Assembly: GCF_017573545.1 (NCBI RefSeq)
Contig: NZ_JAGEOK010000027.1
Span: 85,744 to 149,743, forward strand
DNA length: 64,000 bases
DNA from: Actinomadura nitritigenes
Lineage (GTDB): Bacteria > Actinomycetota > Actinomycetes > Streptosporangiales > Streptosporangiaceae
Reading direction: 5' to 3'
Numbering within the stretch: position 1 is the first letter of the stretch; every line of letters starts with the position of its first letter. A program made the translations under genes and the position numbers. Below the pieces are notes generated by a model that was not told the DNA's origin, made no database searches, and saw only the letters and a program-made list of their open reading frames with translations. Below are positions 50,475 through 59,146 of the stretch, piece after piece.

Positions 50475-51638
50475 ATGCAGTCCTCGGACCTGAAGAACCT
50501 GAACATCGCCGTCGTCGGCGCGGGGTACGGCGGCGCCGCCGCGGCGAAGGCCCTCAGCCTCCTCGGCGCCACCGTCACCGTCTACGAGCAGGCGAGCCGG
50601 ATCCGCGAGGTCGGGGCGGGCATCGGCCTGCGCCCCTCCACCATGGACCGGTTCCGCCAGTGGGGCATCGCCGGCGCGGTCCGCAAGGTCAGCTCCCCGA
50701 GCGACTACTTCGAGATCCTCACCGCCACCGGCGACCCGATCATGAAGGAGCCGTGGCCGGAGATCGACGCCTTCGGCGAGACCACCCACCTGATCCACCG
50801 CGGCGACTTCATCGAGGCGCTGCTGTCGGTGCTGCCGGACGGCATGGTCCGCCTCGGCCACAAGCTGGAGAGGATCGAGGACAGGGGCGACGGCGCCGTC
50901 CTGACGTGCGCCAACGGCACCACCGTCGAGGCCGACCTGGTCGTCGGCGCCGACGGCATCAGGTCGGTGGTGCGCCGGCAGCTGTTCTCGGCCGGCGAGC
51001 CGGTCTTCTCCGGAGAGCACGCCTACCGCGCCGTCATCGACGTCGACGACGCCCACGGCATGGCCGTCGACGACAACCTGCGGATGTACATCGGCCGGGG
51101 CACGAAGGTCTACCTGCTGCCGCTGCGCCACCGCGGCCAGGTGTCCTTCGACATCACCGCGCTGTGCCCGGACGCCACGTGGGCGCCGTCCGTCACCAAG
51201 GACGACCTGCTCAAGACCGTCGAGGGCTTCGACGAGCGGATCGTGAGCATCACCCGCGGCCTCGACATGGAGACGGTCAACTGCCGCGCGGTCTACGACA
51301 TCGACCCGGTCGGCAGGTGGCACTCCGACTCCGTCGTCCTGCTCGGCGACGCGGCGCACTCGATGCTGCACCACCAGGGCCAGGGCGCGAACTCCGCGAT
51401 CCTCGACGCCGGCGCGCTCGCGGACGCGCTGCGGGAGGCGGACTCGATCCCGGAGGCGCTCGCGCTCTACCAGGCGACCCGCAAGCCGGCGACCGACGAG
51501 CTGCAGCGCATCTCCCGCCAGGGCTGGAGCGAGGACGAGGTGGACGAGGTCTTCCCCGGCCAGAAGCCCGCGTCGCAAAGGCCCACGTCGCAAAGGACCG
51601 CGTCGGAGCCGCCCGCCGCTCGGGAAGCGGAGGTCTGA
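50475..51638 (+). CDS. FAD-dependent aromatic monooxygenase
   Basis: 387 residues of the salicylate hydroxylase/class A flavoprotein monooxygenase group. FAD-binding VVGAGYGGAAAAKAL near residue 14, VVGADGIRSVVR (DG motif), LLGDAAHSMLHHQGQGANSAILDA. The charged C-terminal tail (about residues 360-387) contains near-repeats of the type SQRP/TSQR. Likely hydroxylates or oxidatively opens an aromatic intermediate of the pathway. 14 nt after the phosphotriesterase gene. Confidence 0.87.
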   Translation: MQSSDLKNLNIAVVGAGYGGAAAAKALSLLGATVTVYEQASRIREVGAGIGLRPSTMDRFRQWGIAGAVRKVSSPSDYFEILTATGDPIMKEPWPEIDAFGETTHLIHRGDFIEALLSVLPDGMVRLGHKLERIEDRGDGAVLTCANGTTVEADLVVGADGIRSVVRRQLFSAGEPVFSGEHAYRAVIDVDDAHGMAVDDNLRMYIGRGTKVYLLPLRHRGQVSFDITALCPDATWAPSVTKDDLLKTVEGFDERIVSITRGLDMETVNCRAVYDIDPVGRWHSDSVVLLGDAAHSMLHHQGQGANSAILDAGALADALREADSIPEALALYQATRKPATDELQRISRQGWSEDEVDEVFPGQKPASQRPTSQRTASEPPAAREAEV

Positions 51639-51642
51639 CGCC

Positions 51643-52563
51643 GTGCCGCTGCATCCGGAGATCGCCAAGGCCCTCGCCGCCATGCCGGCGCCGCCGCCCG
51701 GCCCGCTGGACCCGGCGGCCATGCGCGCGGACGAGGAGTCGCAGGTCCCGCCCGTCGCCGAGCGCCTCCCGCTCCGTTCCGTCGAGGACGTCACCGCCCG
51801 CACCGCCGCCGGCGAGGTCCCGGTGCGGGTCTACACGCCGGACGACGCCCGCGCGCACGGGCTGCTCATCTACTTCCACGGCGGCGCGTTCTTCCTCGGC
51901 AGCCTGGAGACGCACGACCACGTCGCGCGCTCCCTCGCCGGGGAGACCGGGCTCAAGGTCGTCTCCGTCGGCTACCGGCGGGCGCCCGAGCACGCCTTCC
52001 CGGCCGGTCTCGACGACTGCTACGCCGCCGTCCGGTGGGCCGCCGAGAACGGCGGCGCCCTGGGGTGGGACGGCACGACGCTGGCCATCGCCGGCGACAG
52101 CTCCGGCGGCACGTTCGCCGCCGCGGTCGCCGGCATGGCCCACGACGACGGCTTCGACCGGATCACCCATCAGGTGATGTTCTATCCGTCGCTCGACCTG
52201 GACTTCGACGCCGACCGCTACGCGTCGCTGCGGGAGAACGCCGTCGGCCACGGGCTCGAGACGGCCGGGCTCAAGCCGTTCAACGCCTTCTACCTCGGCA
52301 GCGGCGCCGACCCGGCGGACCCCCGCGTCTCCCCGATCAGGCGCGCCGACCTGACCGGGCTGCCGCCCGCACTGATCATCACCGGCGAGCTCGACCCGCT
52401 GCGGGACGAGGGCGAGCTGTACGGGCGGAGGCTGAAGGACGCCGGCGTGGACGCGACCGTCAGCCGGTACGCCGGCGCGGGGCACGGCTTCGTGCAGCAC
52501 TTCGCGTGGATCCCCGAGTACCACCGGGCGTACGCGGAGACCCGCGACTTCCTCGCGCGCTGA
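51643..52563 (+). CDS. Alpha/beta hydrolase, hormone-sensitive-lipase family
   Basis: 306-residue carboxylesterase. Oxyanion motif HGGAF at 79-83, nucleophile S153 in GDSSGG, acid in ITGELDPLRDEG and histidine in GAGHGFVQHF. HSL-family esterases act on short-chain esters and acetylated aromatics. It follows the monooxygenase stop by 4 nt, so it is co-transcribed. Confidence 0.9.
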   Translation: MPLHPEIAKALAAMPAPPPGPLDPAAMRADEESQVPPVAERLPLRSVEDVTARTAAGEVPVRVYTPDDARAHGLLIYFHGGAFFLGSLETHDHVARSLAGETGLKVVSVGYRRAPEHAFPAGLDDCYAAVRWAAENGGALGWDGTTLAIAGDSSGGTFAAAVAGMAHDDGFDRITHQVMFYPSLDLDFDADRYASLRENAVGHGLETAGLKPFNAFYLGSGADPADPRVSPIRRADLTGLPPALIITGELDPLRDEGELYGRRLKDAGVDATVSRYAGAGHGFVQHFAWIPEYHRAYAETRDFLAR

Positions 52564-52594
52564 CCACCGCCCCACGAAGTCCGAAAGGAGTGAC

Positions 52595-53551
52595 ATGTCT
52601 GCTGTGCTCGTCCATCCGCTGGTCTCGCCGTGGGGCCGGTTCGGTCTCTACAGCTTCTTCATCGACGCGCCGGAGCCGGCCGTCGTCGACACCGGCATCG
52701 CCTCCTCCCCCGCCGAGGGCATGGCGCCCGCGCTCCGGGCCGTCGGCCGCAGGATCGAGGACGTCCGCTGGATCCTGCTCACCCACGGCCACATCGACCA
52801 CGTCGGCGGGGCCCGCGCCCTGTGGGAGCTCACGGGCCGGCGCGCGCGGGTCGTGATCCACGAGGCGGACGCGCCGCTGCTGCGCTCGCGCCGCGCCCAC
52901 GTGGAGGAGTACCTCGCCGGGCGGGGACGGTACCTGGACGACCCCGACGGCGAAGCGAAGGTCACGGCCGCGGCCGGTGCCGTCATCTCCGGCGAGATGG
53001 AGCCGACCGTGCTCGTCAAGGGCGGCGAGACGATCTCCCTCGGCGGCGGCGTCACCGTCTCCGTGCACGCGATCCCCGGCCACACACCGGGGTCGGTCGC
53101 CTACGTCGTCGACGGGCAGCGGTCCGTCTTCGTCGGCGACGCGGTCCAGGTGCACGGCGCGGCCAACGGCTTCCCCGGGTTCGAGGACCCGGCCGCCTAC
53201 CGCGCGAGCCTGGAGCGCCTGCGCGACGAGATCCGCCCGCGGCACCTCTACCTCGGCCACCCGTACCGCCGCGCCGACGGCACGCCGTACGGCGTCGAAC
53301 TCGACGCGGAGCAGGCAGAAGAGGCACTGCGCGAGAGCCTCGACATCGAGGGCCGGGTCGGCAGGGCCGCCCGCGCCTGCCTGTGCGCGGGCCTCCGGGA
53401 GACGGACTCGCCGTACTCCCCCTTCGCGCCCGTGGCCCGAGAGGTCGGCTACACCGCCGATCCCACCCTGGAGCCGTCGCCGTTCTTCACGTCGATGCAC
53501 GGCTACCGCACGCACTTCGACCTGACAGGGGAGCTTCGCAGCCATGGCTGA
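52595..53551 (+). CDS. Metallo-beta-lactamase-fold hydrolase
   Basis: 318 residues. Metal motif THGHIDH (H64, H66, D68, H69), GHTPGSVAY, GDAVQVHG and LGHPYR complete the binuclear site. It resembles lactonase or thioesterase-type MBL proteins, with a C-terminal extension of about 60 residues containing CLCAG. Its stop overlaps the CocE gene by 8 nt. Confidence 0.88.
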   Translation: MSAVLVHPLVSPWGRFGLYSFFIDAPEPAVVDTGIASSPAEGMAPALRAVGRRIEDVRWILLTHGHIDHVGGARALWELTGRRARVVIHEADAPLLRSRRAHVEEYLAGRGRYLDDPDGEAKVTAAAGAVISGEMEPTVLVKGGETISLGGGVTVSVHAIPGHTPGSVAYVVDGQRSVFVGDAVQVHGAANGFPGFEDPAAYRASLERLRDEIRPRHLYLGHPYRRADGTPYGVELDAEQAEEALRESLDIEGRVGRAARACLCAGLRETDSPYSPFAPVAREVGYTADPTLEPSPFFTSMHGYRTHFDLTGELRSHG

Positions 53552-55280
53552 CTTCCGGACCATCCAGGCGGGCCTTGACGAGATCGCCGTCCGCAAGGAC
53601 CTCCGCGTGCCGATGCGTGACGGCGTCACGCTGGCGGCGGACGCCTACCACGGCCCCGGCGACGAGCCCCGTCCCGCGCTCGTCGCGCTCAGCCCGTACG
53701 GCAAGGAGCTGCAGGCCCTCGCCCTCACCACGCCGCCGCAGCGGCGCCCGAGCCCGATGTGGGACGGCTGCATCGAGGCGGGCGACATCGCGCGCGTCGT
53801 CAGGGAGGGCTACGTCCACGTCATCGGCGACCTGCGCGGCTCCGGCGCCTCGGAGGGCGAGCACATCGGCAACTACAACGCCGGCGGCGTCCCCCTCGGC
53901 CAGGACGCGTACGACTTCATCGAGTGGGTCGCGGCGCAGCCGTGGTGCGACGGCAGCGTGGGCATGATCGGCATCTCCTACTTCGGCTCGATGCAGGTCC
54001 TGGCGGCGGCGGAGCGGCCCCCGAGCCTCAAGGCGATCTTCGTCAGCGGCGGCCACTACGACTTCTACGAGACCACCTACCACGGCGGCGTCATGTGGTT
54101 CATGCCGCGCGCCGCCCGCGAGGGCCGCGGCGGCGACTCCGGCTGGGCGTTCACCGACCGGGTCAGGTCCCGCATGCTGGAGACCTACTCCCCCGGGGAG
54201 ATCGAGGAGCGCGTCGCCGAGCGCCTCCGGGACCCGGACGTGGCCGCCTGGCCGAACCTCGTCCACGTGCTGAACTACCCGGAGAACCACGAGGCCTGGT
54301 TCGACATCGTGATGAACGAGGTCGACGGCGAGTGGTACGAGGAGCGCAACCCGGTCACCCTCGCCCCGAACATCGACGTCCCCGTCTACCTGCAGATCGA
54401 CCAGGGCCGGGGCTGGACGCTGGACGGCACCATCGAGGTCTTCAACGCCCTGAAGGGCCCCAAGAAGCTCGACATCGGCCCGTACCCGCCGATGCAGTCG
54501 CGCCCCTTCATCGAGGAGCACGACAAGATGTTCCGCTGGTACGACCACTGGATCAAGGACATCGACAACGGGGTCATGGACGAGCCCGCGGTGACCGTCC
54601 ACGTCGAGGGCTCCCGCGAGCGGGTGACCGGCGCGCAGTGGCCGCCGAAGGACGTCGAGCACCGGTCGCTCTACCTGCGCCCGCGCCGCGCGCTGTCGTT
54701 CGAGCCCGAGCCCATGGGCCCCGAGCACGCCGCCCCGGACGGCTTCTACCAGGCGCCGCTGACGGTGACCGACAAGGTGGAGATGCTGAGCTGGAGCACG
54801 GCCCCGTTCGGCGAGCCCGCGGAGATGATCGGGCAGGGCGCCGCGCACCTCTTCGCGGAGATCGACCAGCCCGACACGAACTTCATCCTGCGCCTGTGGG
54901 ACGAGGCGCCGGGCGGTGAGCGGCAGCTCGTCACGACCGCGTACCTCAAGGCCTCGCACCGCGAGCTCGACGAGGAGCGCACCACGGAGGGGAACCCCTA
55001 CCACCCGCACACCCGCGCGGTGCCGGTCGAGCCGGGGAGGATCGAGGAGTACGTGCTGCGCGTCTACCCGTTCGCGGCGACGTTCCTGCCCGGCCACAGG
55101 CTGGTGGTGGAGCTGTCCAACGACGAGCCGCTCGCCGACGAGCACAACGCCCTGCTGCCGCCCGACGCGTTCCACCTGCCGGTGGGCCGCCCCGTCACCC
55201 ACAAGATCTACCGCGACGCGGTCCACCCGTCCCGGCTCGTGCTGCCGTTCACGACCCGGAAGGCGGCGGGGAAGGAGTAG
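53544..55280 (+). CDS. CocE/NonD family hydrolase (X-Pro dipeptidyl-peptidase-like S15 fold)
   Basis: 578 residues. The N-terminal alpha/beta hydrolase domain carries S145 in GMIGISYFGSMQ and an early VPMRDGVTLAADAY strand; the C-terminal jelly-roll domain ends in RLVLPF. Family members include cocaine esterase and other acyl-ester hydrolases. Last of the six-gene run. Three or four different ester/lactone hydrolases in one operon suggest a substrate with several ester bonds, by inference. Confidence 0.9.
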   Translation: MADFRTIQAGLDEIAVRKDLRVPMRDGVTLAADAYHGPGDEPRPALVALSPYGKELQALALTTPPQRRPSPMWDGCIEAGDIARVVREGYVHVIGDLRGSGASEGEHIGNYNAGGVPLGQDAYDFIEWVAAQPWCDGSVGMIGISYFGSMQVLAAAERPPSLKAIFVSGGHYDFYETTYHGGVMWFMPRAAREGRGGDSGWAFTDRVRSRMLETYSPGEIEERVAERLRDPDVAAWPNLVHVLNYPENHEAWFDIVMNEVDGEWYEERNPVTLAPNIDVPVYLQIDQGRGWTLDGTIEVFNALKGPKKLDIGPYPPMQSRPFIEEHDKMFRWYDHWIKDIDNGVMDEPAVTVHVEGSRERVTGAQWPPKDVEHRSLYLRPRRALSFEPEPMGPEHAAPDGFYQAPLTVTDKVEMLSWSTAPFGEPAEMIGQGAAHLFAEIDQPDTNFILRLWDEAPGGERQLVTTAYLKASHRELDEERTTEGNPYHPHTRAVPVEPGRIEEYVLRVYPFAATFLPGHRLVVELSNDEPLADEHNALLPPDAFHLPVGRPVTHKIYRDAVHPSRLVLPFTTRKAAGKE

Positions 55281-55286
55281 CCGGGC

Positions 55287-55910
55287 TCAGTGGACGCGGT
55301 GCAGCGACGCCGCCGGCCGGCGCAGCGCGGGCGCGAGCCAGCGGTCGAGCATGGCGCGCAGCCGGGCGTCGTCGTGCGGCGGCTCGCTGGGGTTCTGCAG
55401 CAGCGACGTCAGCAGCCGCATGATGATCTCGGCGAGGCCGGTCAGGTCGTCCTCGCCGACCCCGGCGGCCGCCCAGTCGACGGGGAAGCGCCGCAGCATG
55501 CGGGCGCCGTAGCCGATGGCGTCCGCGGTGGTGGCCCCGCGGCCGAAGGCGCTGGAGTCCTTCAGCTGGAGCAGCAGGCTCAGGCGCGGCTCGGTCGGGA
55601 TGGTCCGGACGCAGAACATCATGCCCTCGACCACGGCCTCGGCCGGATCGCCGACGCCCTGGAGGTGGTCGACCAGCCGGTCGACGAACGACTCGGCGCC
55701 CTGCGCCGCCACCTCGCCGACGATGTCGCTGATCCGGGCGAAGTGGCGGTAGACGGTCTGGCGCGTGACGCCGAGCTCGTTCGCGACGTCGGAGAGGGTC
55801 GTCTTCGCGACGCCGTGCCGGTCGATGCAGCGTGCGGTCGCGTCGACGATGCGCTGCCGCGCCTCCGCATCCGATGCGGGGGGCCGGCCTCCCCAGCCGT
55901 GGTGCGCCAT
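55287..55910 (-). CDS. TetR-family regulator, right border of the catabolic island
   Basis: 207 residues. Helix-turn-helix RIVDATARCIDRHGVAKTTLSDVANELGVTRQTVYRHFARISD, followed by a TetR C-terminal helical domain. It is convergent with the CocE gene and lies just after the polytopic membrane gene on its own strand, so it could belong to the membrane protein/FAD oxidoreductase unit. Confidence 0.88.
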   Translation of the reverse strand: MAHHGWGGRPPASDAEARQRIVDATARCIDRHGVAKTTLSDVANELGVTRQTVYRHFARISDIVGEVAAQGAESFVDRLVDHLQGVGDPAEAVVEGMMFCVRTIPTEPRLSLLLQLKDSSAFGRGATTADAIGYGARMLRRFPVDWAAAGVGEDDLTGLAEIIMRLLTSLLQNPSEPPHDDARLRAMLDRWLAPALRRPAASLHRVH

Positions 55911-55914
55911 GGCC

Positions 55915-57045
55915 CTAGGATCGCACAGCCTCCGCGGCCGGCCGTGACGCGTTCGCGCGCGGTACGGCCAGGATGAGGCCCGCCGCGGCGACGGCGCACA
56001 GCGCGGCGTACCAGAGGCTGCCGACGGGGGTGCCCTGCTCGGTGACGCCGCCGGTCGCGGCGAAGTACTCCGGCAGCGCGACCAGCCACAGGACGGCGAG
56101 GACGGCGAGGTACACCGCCGGGTAGATCCGCGCGAACACCGGCGACGCCACCGGCGCGGCGTCGCCCGCGCGCGTCGCGCGGTAGGCGTCCACGAGCAGG
56201 TAGAGCCCGGCGATCCAGACCACGGCCAGCTCGGCGGAGAGGATGCCCCGCTGGACGCCGACCTGGTCGTCGCCGCGGAACGCGCCGCTCGGCGCGCTCG
56301 CGATGATCATCGCGAGCGGCGTCACGGCGCCGGCCACGACGGTGCGCCAGGCCACGCTCCGGCCCGGCGGCGCGCTCCGGTCCGCCCTCGCGCCGACCAG
56401 CCGGACGACGAGGTAGGTCATCGCGCCGAACGAGACCGAGGCGAACAGCAGCATGCTGTTCATCGGCACCGAGGCGAGCGCCGGCCGGTTGATCATCGTG
56501 TTGCCGGGGTTCCACGCCCACCACTTCAGCTGCGGGCCGAGCTGGTCGAAGACCTCGTAGAAGACCTGGCAGGCGAACGCGACCGCGACCGCGCCGGCCA
56601 GCGGCCCGCGCCGCGCGAACACCCCCAGCGCCCGGACCAGCTCGTAGGCGAGCTGCGAGATCGCGGGATAGAACGCCACGATGTAGAGCGGCAGCCGGTC
56701 GTACATGAACTGCACGGTGAACACGTTGTGCGAGAAGATGAACCCGACCTGCTCCTCCAGGCCGAACCAGCCGGGGAAGTAGAGCGGCGGCTCGATCACC
56801 GCCAGGTAGACGACCGAGGCGAACCACAGCGCGATGTTGACCGGGTCGCCGTCGCGCCGCCATCGCCGCCAGGCGTGGACGAGGGCGAACACCGCCCCGC
56901 CGATGATGAGCAGTTCCAGGACGGGCATGGTGCCGTTCGCGAGGTCGAACGGGTCGCGGAACGTCACGAAGGGACGGGCGTGCCGGCAGGAGAAGCCGAG
57001 CCTCTCGGCGACGCGCTCGGCCACCGGGTCGCAGGTGTATCCCAT
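55915..57045 (-). CDS. Polytopic membrane protein of unknown function
   Basis: 376 residues with about ten hydrophobic segments. The N-terminal 30 residues hold two cysteines (YTCDP, FSCRH). Middle stretches include FPGWFGLEEQVGFIFSHNVF and KWWAWNPGNTMINRPALASVPMNSM, which look like conserved loop motifs but match no family I can name. It follows the FAD oxidoreductase on the same strand by 14 nt, so the two may act together. Start ATG chosen with GGAGGAGAC upstream. Confidence 0.75.
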   Translation of the reverse strand: MGYTCDPVAERVAERLGFSCRHARPFVTFRDPFDLANGTMPVLELLIIGGAVFALVHAWRRWRRDGDPVNIALWFASVVYLAVIEPPLYFPGWFGLEEQVGFIFSHNVFTVQFMYDRLPLYIVAFYPAISQLAYELVRALGVFARRGPLAGAVAVAFACQVFYEVFDQLGPQLKWWAWNPGNTMINRPALASVPMNSMLLFASVSFGAMTYLVVRLVGARADRSAPPGRSVAWRTVVAGAVTPLAMIIASAPSGAFRGDDQVGVQRGILSAELAVVWIAGLYLLVDAYRATRAGDAAPVASPVFARIYPAVYLAVLAVLWLVALPEYFAATGGVTEQGTPVGSLWYAALCAVAAAGLILAVPRANASRPAAEAVRS

Positions 57046-57059
57046 GTCTCCTCCGCCCG

Positions 57060-58577
57060 TCAGGCGCCGACGAGGTCGTCGCCGCGCCGCGCAGCCCCGG
57101 ACGACGCGGCCCCGGTGAAGCCGGTGAAGTCGGTGCCGGGCGGGTCCTGCCGGGCGTCGAACCCTCCGGGCACGACCGTCCGGCCGAGCCGCTGCCGCAG
57201 CTTGTACCGCGCGATGCCGAACCAGAACCGCGGGTCCCGGGCCATCTCCTTCAGCGACCGGTCGAGGTTGAACACCTCGGCGAACGTCCGCTCGACGTAG
57301 GCGTCCTCGCGGCTCGCGGCGTTGATCGCGTTGAAGACCGGCCAGCCGAGGCGCGCGGCCAGCCGGCGCCGCCAGGGCGGGGCGACCTCCGTCCCGGTCG
57401 CGAAGTCGTACGCCTGGTCGCGGGCCATCGCGAGCATCCACGGCACGTCGAGGGACTCCTTCTGCCGGGCGAGGAACTCCCGGACGAAGGCGAGGCCCAG
57501 ATCGTCGCGGGCGCGCAGCATCTCGCCGAGGATGAGCGCGGACCGGGCCGCCGAGCTCATCCCCTGCGCGTAGAACGGGTTGAAGGCGCAGATCGAGTCG
57601 CCGACGCACACCAGCCCGGCCGGCGGCACGTCCAGCAGGTCGAAGCGCCGCCACTTGTTGCCGGTGGAGCGGGTCAGGTGCACCTCCGAGGTCGGGGTGC
57701 ACGCGTGGGTCGCCCGGCCGAAGAGCGTGGCCCGTACCCGGTCCACCGCGGCCTCGAACGCCTCGGGCCTGCGGGGCATCTCGATGCCCCACGACCCCAT
57801 GCACACGATGGCGCGGTCGCCCTCGATCGGGAAGAAGTTGCTGAGGAACTCGTGCTCGGCGGGGTGGTCGCCGGTGTCCTGCGTCGGGGTGACGACCAGG
57901 TGCTTCCACCACCACGTCTCGGGGCGCCGGTCGGCGGGCGGCAGGTCGTACCACCGCGAGGTGTAGGTGACCTTGGCGTCGAGGGTCCTCTCGGGCGGCG
58001 CGGTCCAGCCGGCCGCGCTCAGCCAGTCGGTGACCGAGGAGCCGCGGCCGAGCGCGTCGACGACCAGGTCGGCGGCGAGGTGCGCGTCGCCGCCGTCGGC
58101 GGTGCGGTACTCCACGCCTTCGACGCGTCCGCGCGCGGTGCCGCCCCCGGTGGACCGGAGCCCGGTGACGGTCGCGCCCTCGCGGATCTCGATGGCGGGC
58201 AGTTCCCGGACCTTGTCGCGCAGCACCCGTTCGATGAGCACGCGCGAGCTGTAGACCATCGTCATCGACCCGGACTTGCGCGGCGCCCAGCCGTCGTTCT
58301 CGCAGTACGCCGCGTCCATGGACGGCATCAGGTGCATCCCGCCCGCGGCGATCAGCGCCTCCTCGAACCCGGGGAGGATCGCGCCGATCGCGCGGCGGCC
58401 GGAGTTGAGCAGGAAGTGCGGGTGCTTGCTCTGCGGCACGCCCCGGCGGTGCCGCGCGTCCGGCGGGAGCAGGTCCCGCTCCAGGACGATCACCTCGTCG
58501 AAGTGGCGGGCGAGCACCCCCGCGGCGCACAGCCCCGCCACGCTCCCGCCGAGCACCACGGCCGTCCTGCGTCCCAT
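57060..58577 (-). CDS. FAD-dependent oxidoreductase (halogenase/hydroxylase-like)
   Basis: 505 residues. VVLGGSVAGLCAAGVLA dinucleotide-binding motif at the N-terminus, then RGVPQSKHPHFLL, VVDALGRGS and LVCVGDSICAFNPFYAQGMSSAA, as in the 2-polyprenyl-6-methoxyphenol hydroxylase/FAD halogenase-like group. No W-x-W-x-I-P halogenase motif is seen, so hydroxylation or epoxidation is more likely. First of a unit with the unknown membrane protein. Start at the second of two in-frame ATG codons. Confidence 0.83.
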   Translation of the reverse strand: MGRRTAVVLGGSVAGLCAAGVLARHFDEVIVLERDLLPPDARHRRGVPQSKHPHFLLNSGRRAIGAILPGFEEALIAAGGMHLMPSMDAAYCENDGWAPRKSGSMTMVYSSRVLIERVLRDKVRELPAIEIREGATVTGLRSTGGGTARGRVEGVEYRTADGGDAHLAADLVVDALGRGSSVTDWLSAAGWTAPPERTLDAKVTYTSRWYDLPPADRRPETWWWKHLVVTPTQDTGDHPAEHEFLSNFFPIEGDRAIVCMGSWGIEMPRRPEAFEAAVDRVRATLFGRATHACTPTSEVHLTRSTGNKWRRFDLLDVPPAGLVCVGDSICAFNPFYAQGMSSAARSALILGEMLRARDDLGLAFVREFLARQKESLDVPWMLAMARDQAYDFATGTEVAPPWRRRLAARLGWPVFNAINAASREDAYVERTFAEVFNLDRSLKEMARDPRFWFGIARYKLRQRLGRTVVPGGFDARQDPPGTDFTGFTGAASSGAARRGDDLVGA

Positions 58578-58592
58578 CCCGCCGCCCTCCAT

Positions 58593-58619
58593 TCATACAG
58601 ATAATGAGTGAATGTATGA
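58593..58619. promoter_or_regulatory. Palindromic operator candidate upstream of the FAD oxidoreductase
   Basis: TCATACA (58593-58599) N13 TGTATGA (58613-58619), with a nested CATTCA/TGAATG pair. It is an AT-rich island 16 nt upstream of the FAD oxidoreductase start, between it and the divergent SMI1/KNR4 gene. A good candidate site for the nearby TetR. Confidence 0.55.
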
Positions 58620-58694
58620 TTGCCGAGAAGGCACGTCAAGGGCCCCGGGCCGGTCGGCTGGACGGCGCGGGTTCCCTTTCGTCATGATTCGCGA

Positions 58695-59126
58695 ATGTGG
58701 CGTGAGCTGATCGACGAACACACCCGCGAGGCCCGCTTCGCCCCGCCGGCCACCGAGCAGGAGCTGCAGCGGGTCGAGGAGAGCCTCGGGCACCTGCTCC
58801 CCGACGACCTGGTCAAGCTGCTCGGCGAGACCGACGGCGTCGTCGACGCCAACGGCTACAACCTGGTCTTCTCCGCCGAACAGCTCCTCCAGGGCAACCT
58901 GGAGATGCGCACCTACCCCGCCCTGAAGCGGCTCTACATGGCGTTCGACCAGCTGCTGTTCTTCTCCGACGCCCCCGGCGACGGCAACCTGTTCGGCTAC
59001 GTCCTCGTGCCCGAGGGCCGGCCCGACATCTTCGTCTGGGACCACCGGACCGACAACCGGCGCTGCATCGCGCCGTCCCTGGAGCACTTCATCGCGGACT
59101 GGCTCACCGGCCGCATCCGGCTCTGA
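58695..59126 (+). CDS. SMI1/KNR4 (SUKH) family protein
   Basis: 143 residues with the SUKH fold pattern: PPATEQELQRVEESLGHLLPDDLVKLLGETDGV at the N-terminus, then GDGNLFGYVLVPEGRPDIFVWDH and a C-terminal LEHFIADWL helix. SUKH proteins are often immunity proteins to secreted toxins, but no toxin gene adjoins it here, so the role is open. Confidence 0.82.
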   Translation: MWRELIDEHTREARFAPPATEQELQRVEESLGHLLPDDLVKLLGETDGVVDANGYNLVFSAEQLLQGNLEMRTYPALKRLYMAFDQLLFFSDAPGDGNLFGYVLVPEGRPDIFVWDHRTDNRRCIAPSLEHFIADWLTGRIRL

Positions 59127-59127
59127 A

Positions 59128-59144
59128 CCGCCCGTCCGGGGCGG
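59128..59144. terminator. Short hairpin between convergent SMI1/KNR4 and PP2C genes
   Basis: CCGCCC-N5-GGGCGG in the 20-bp gap between the two stop codons; it may end transcription from both sides. Confidence 0.4.
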
Positions 59145-59146
59145 CG

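Noticed and set aside
57060..58577. Flavin-dependent halogenase
   Set aside because: The W-x-W-x-I-P motif of tryptophan-type halogenases is not visible; annotated as a general FAD oxidoreductase.
58695..59126. Immunity gene of a polymorphic toxin system
   Set aside because: The SUKH fold fits, but no toxin, secretion or DNA-modification gene is adjacent; the neighbours are housekeeping-like.
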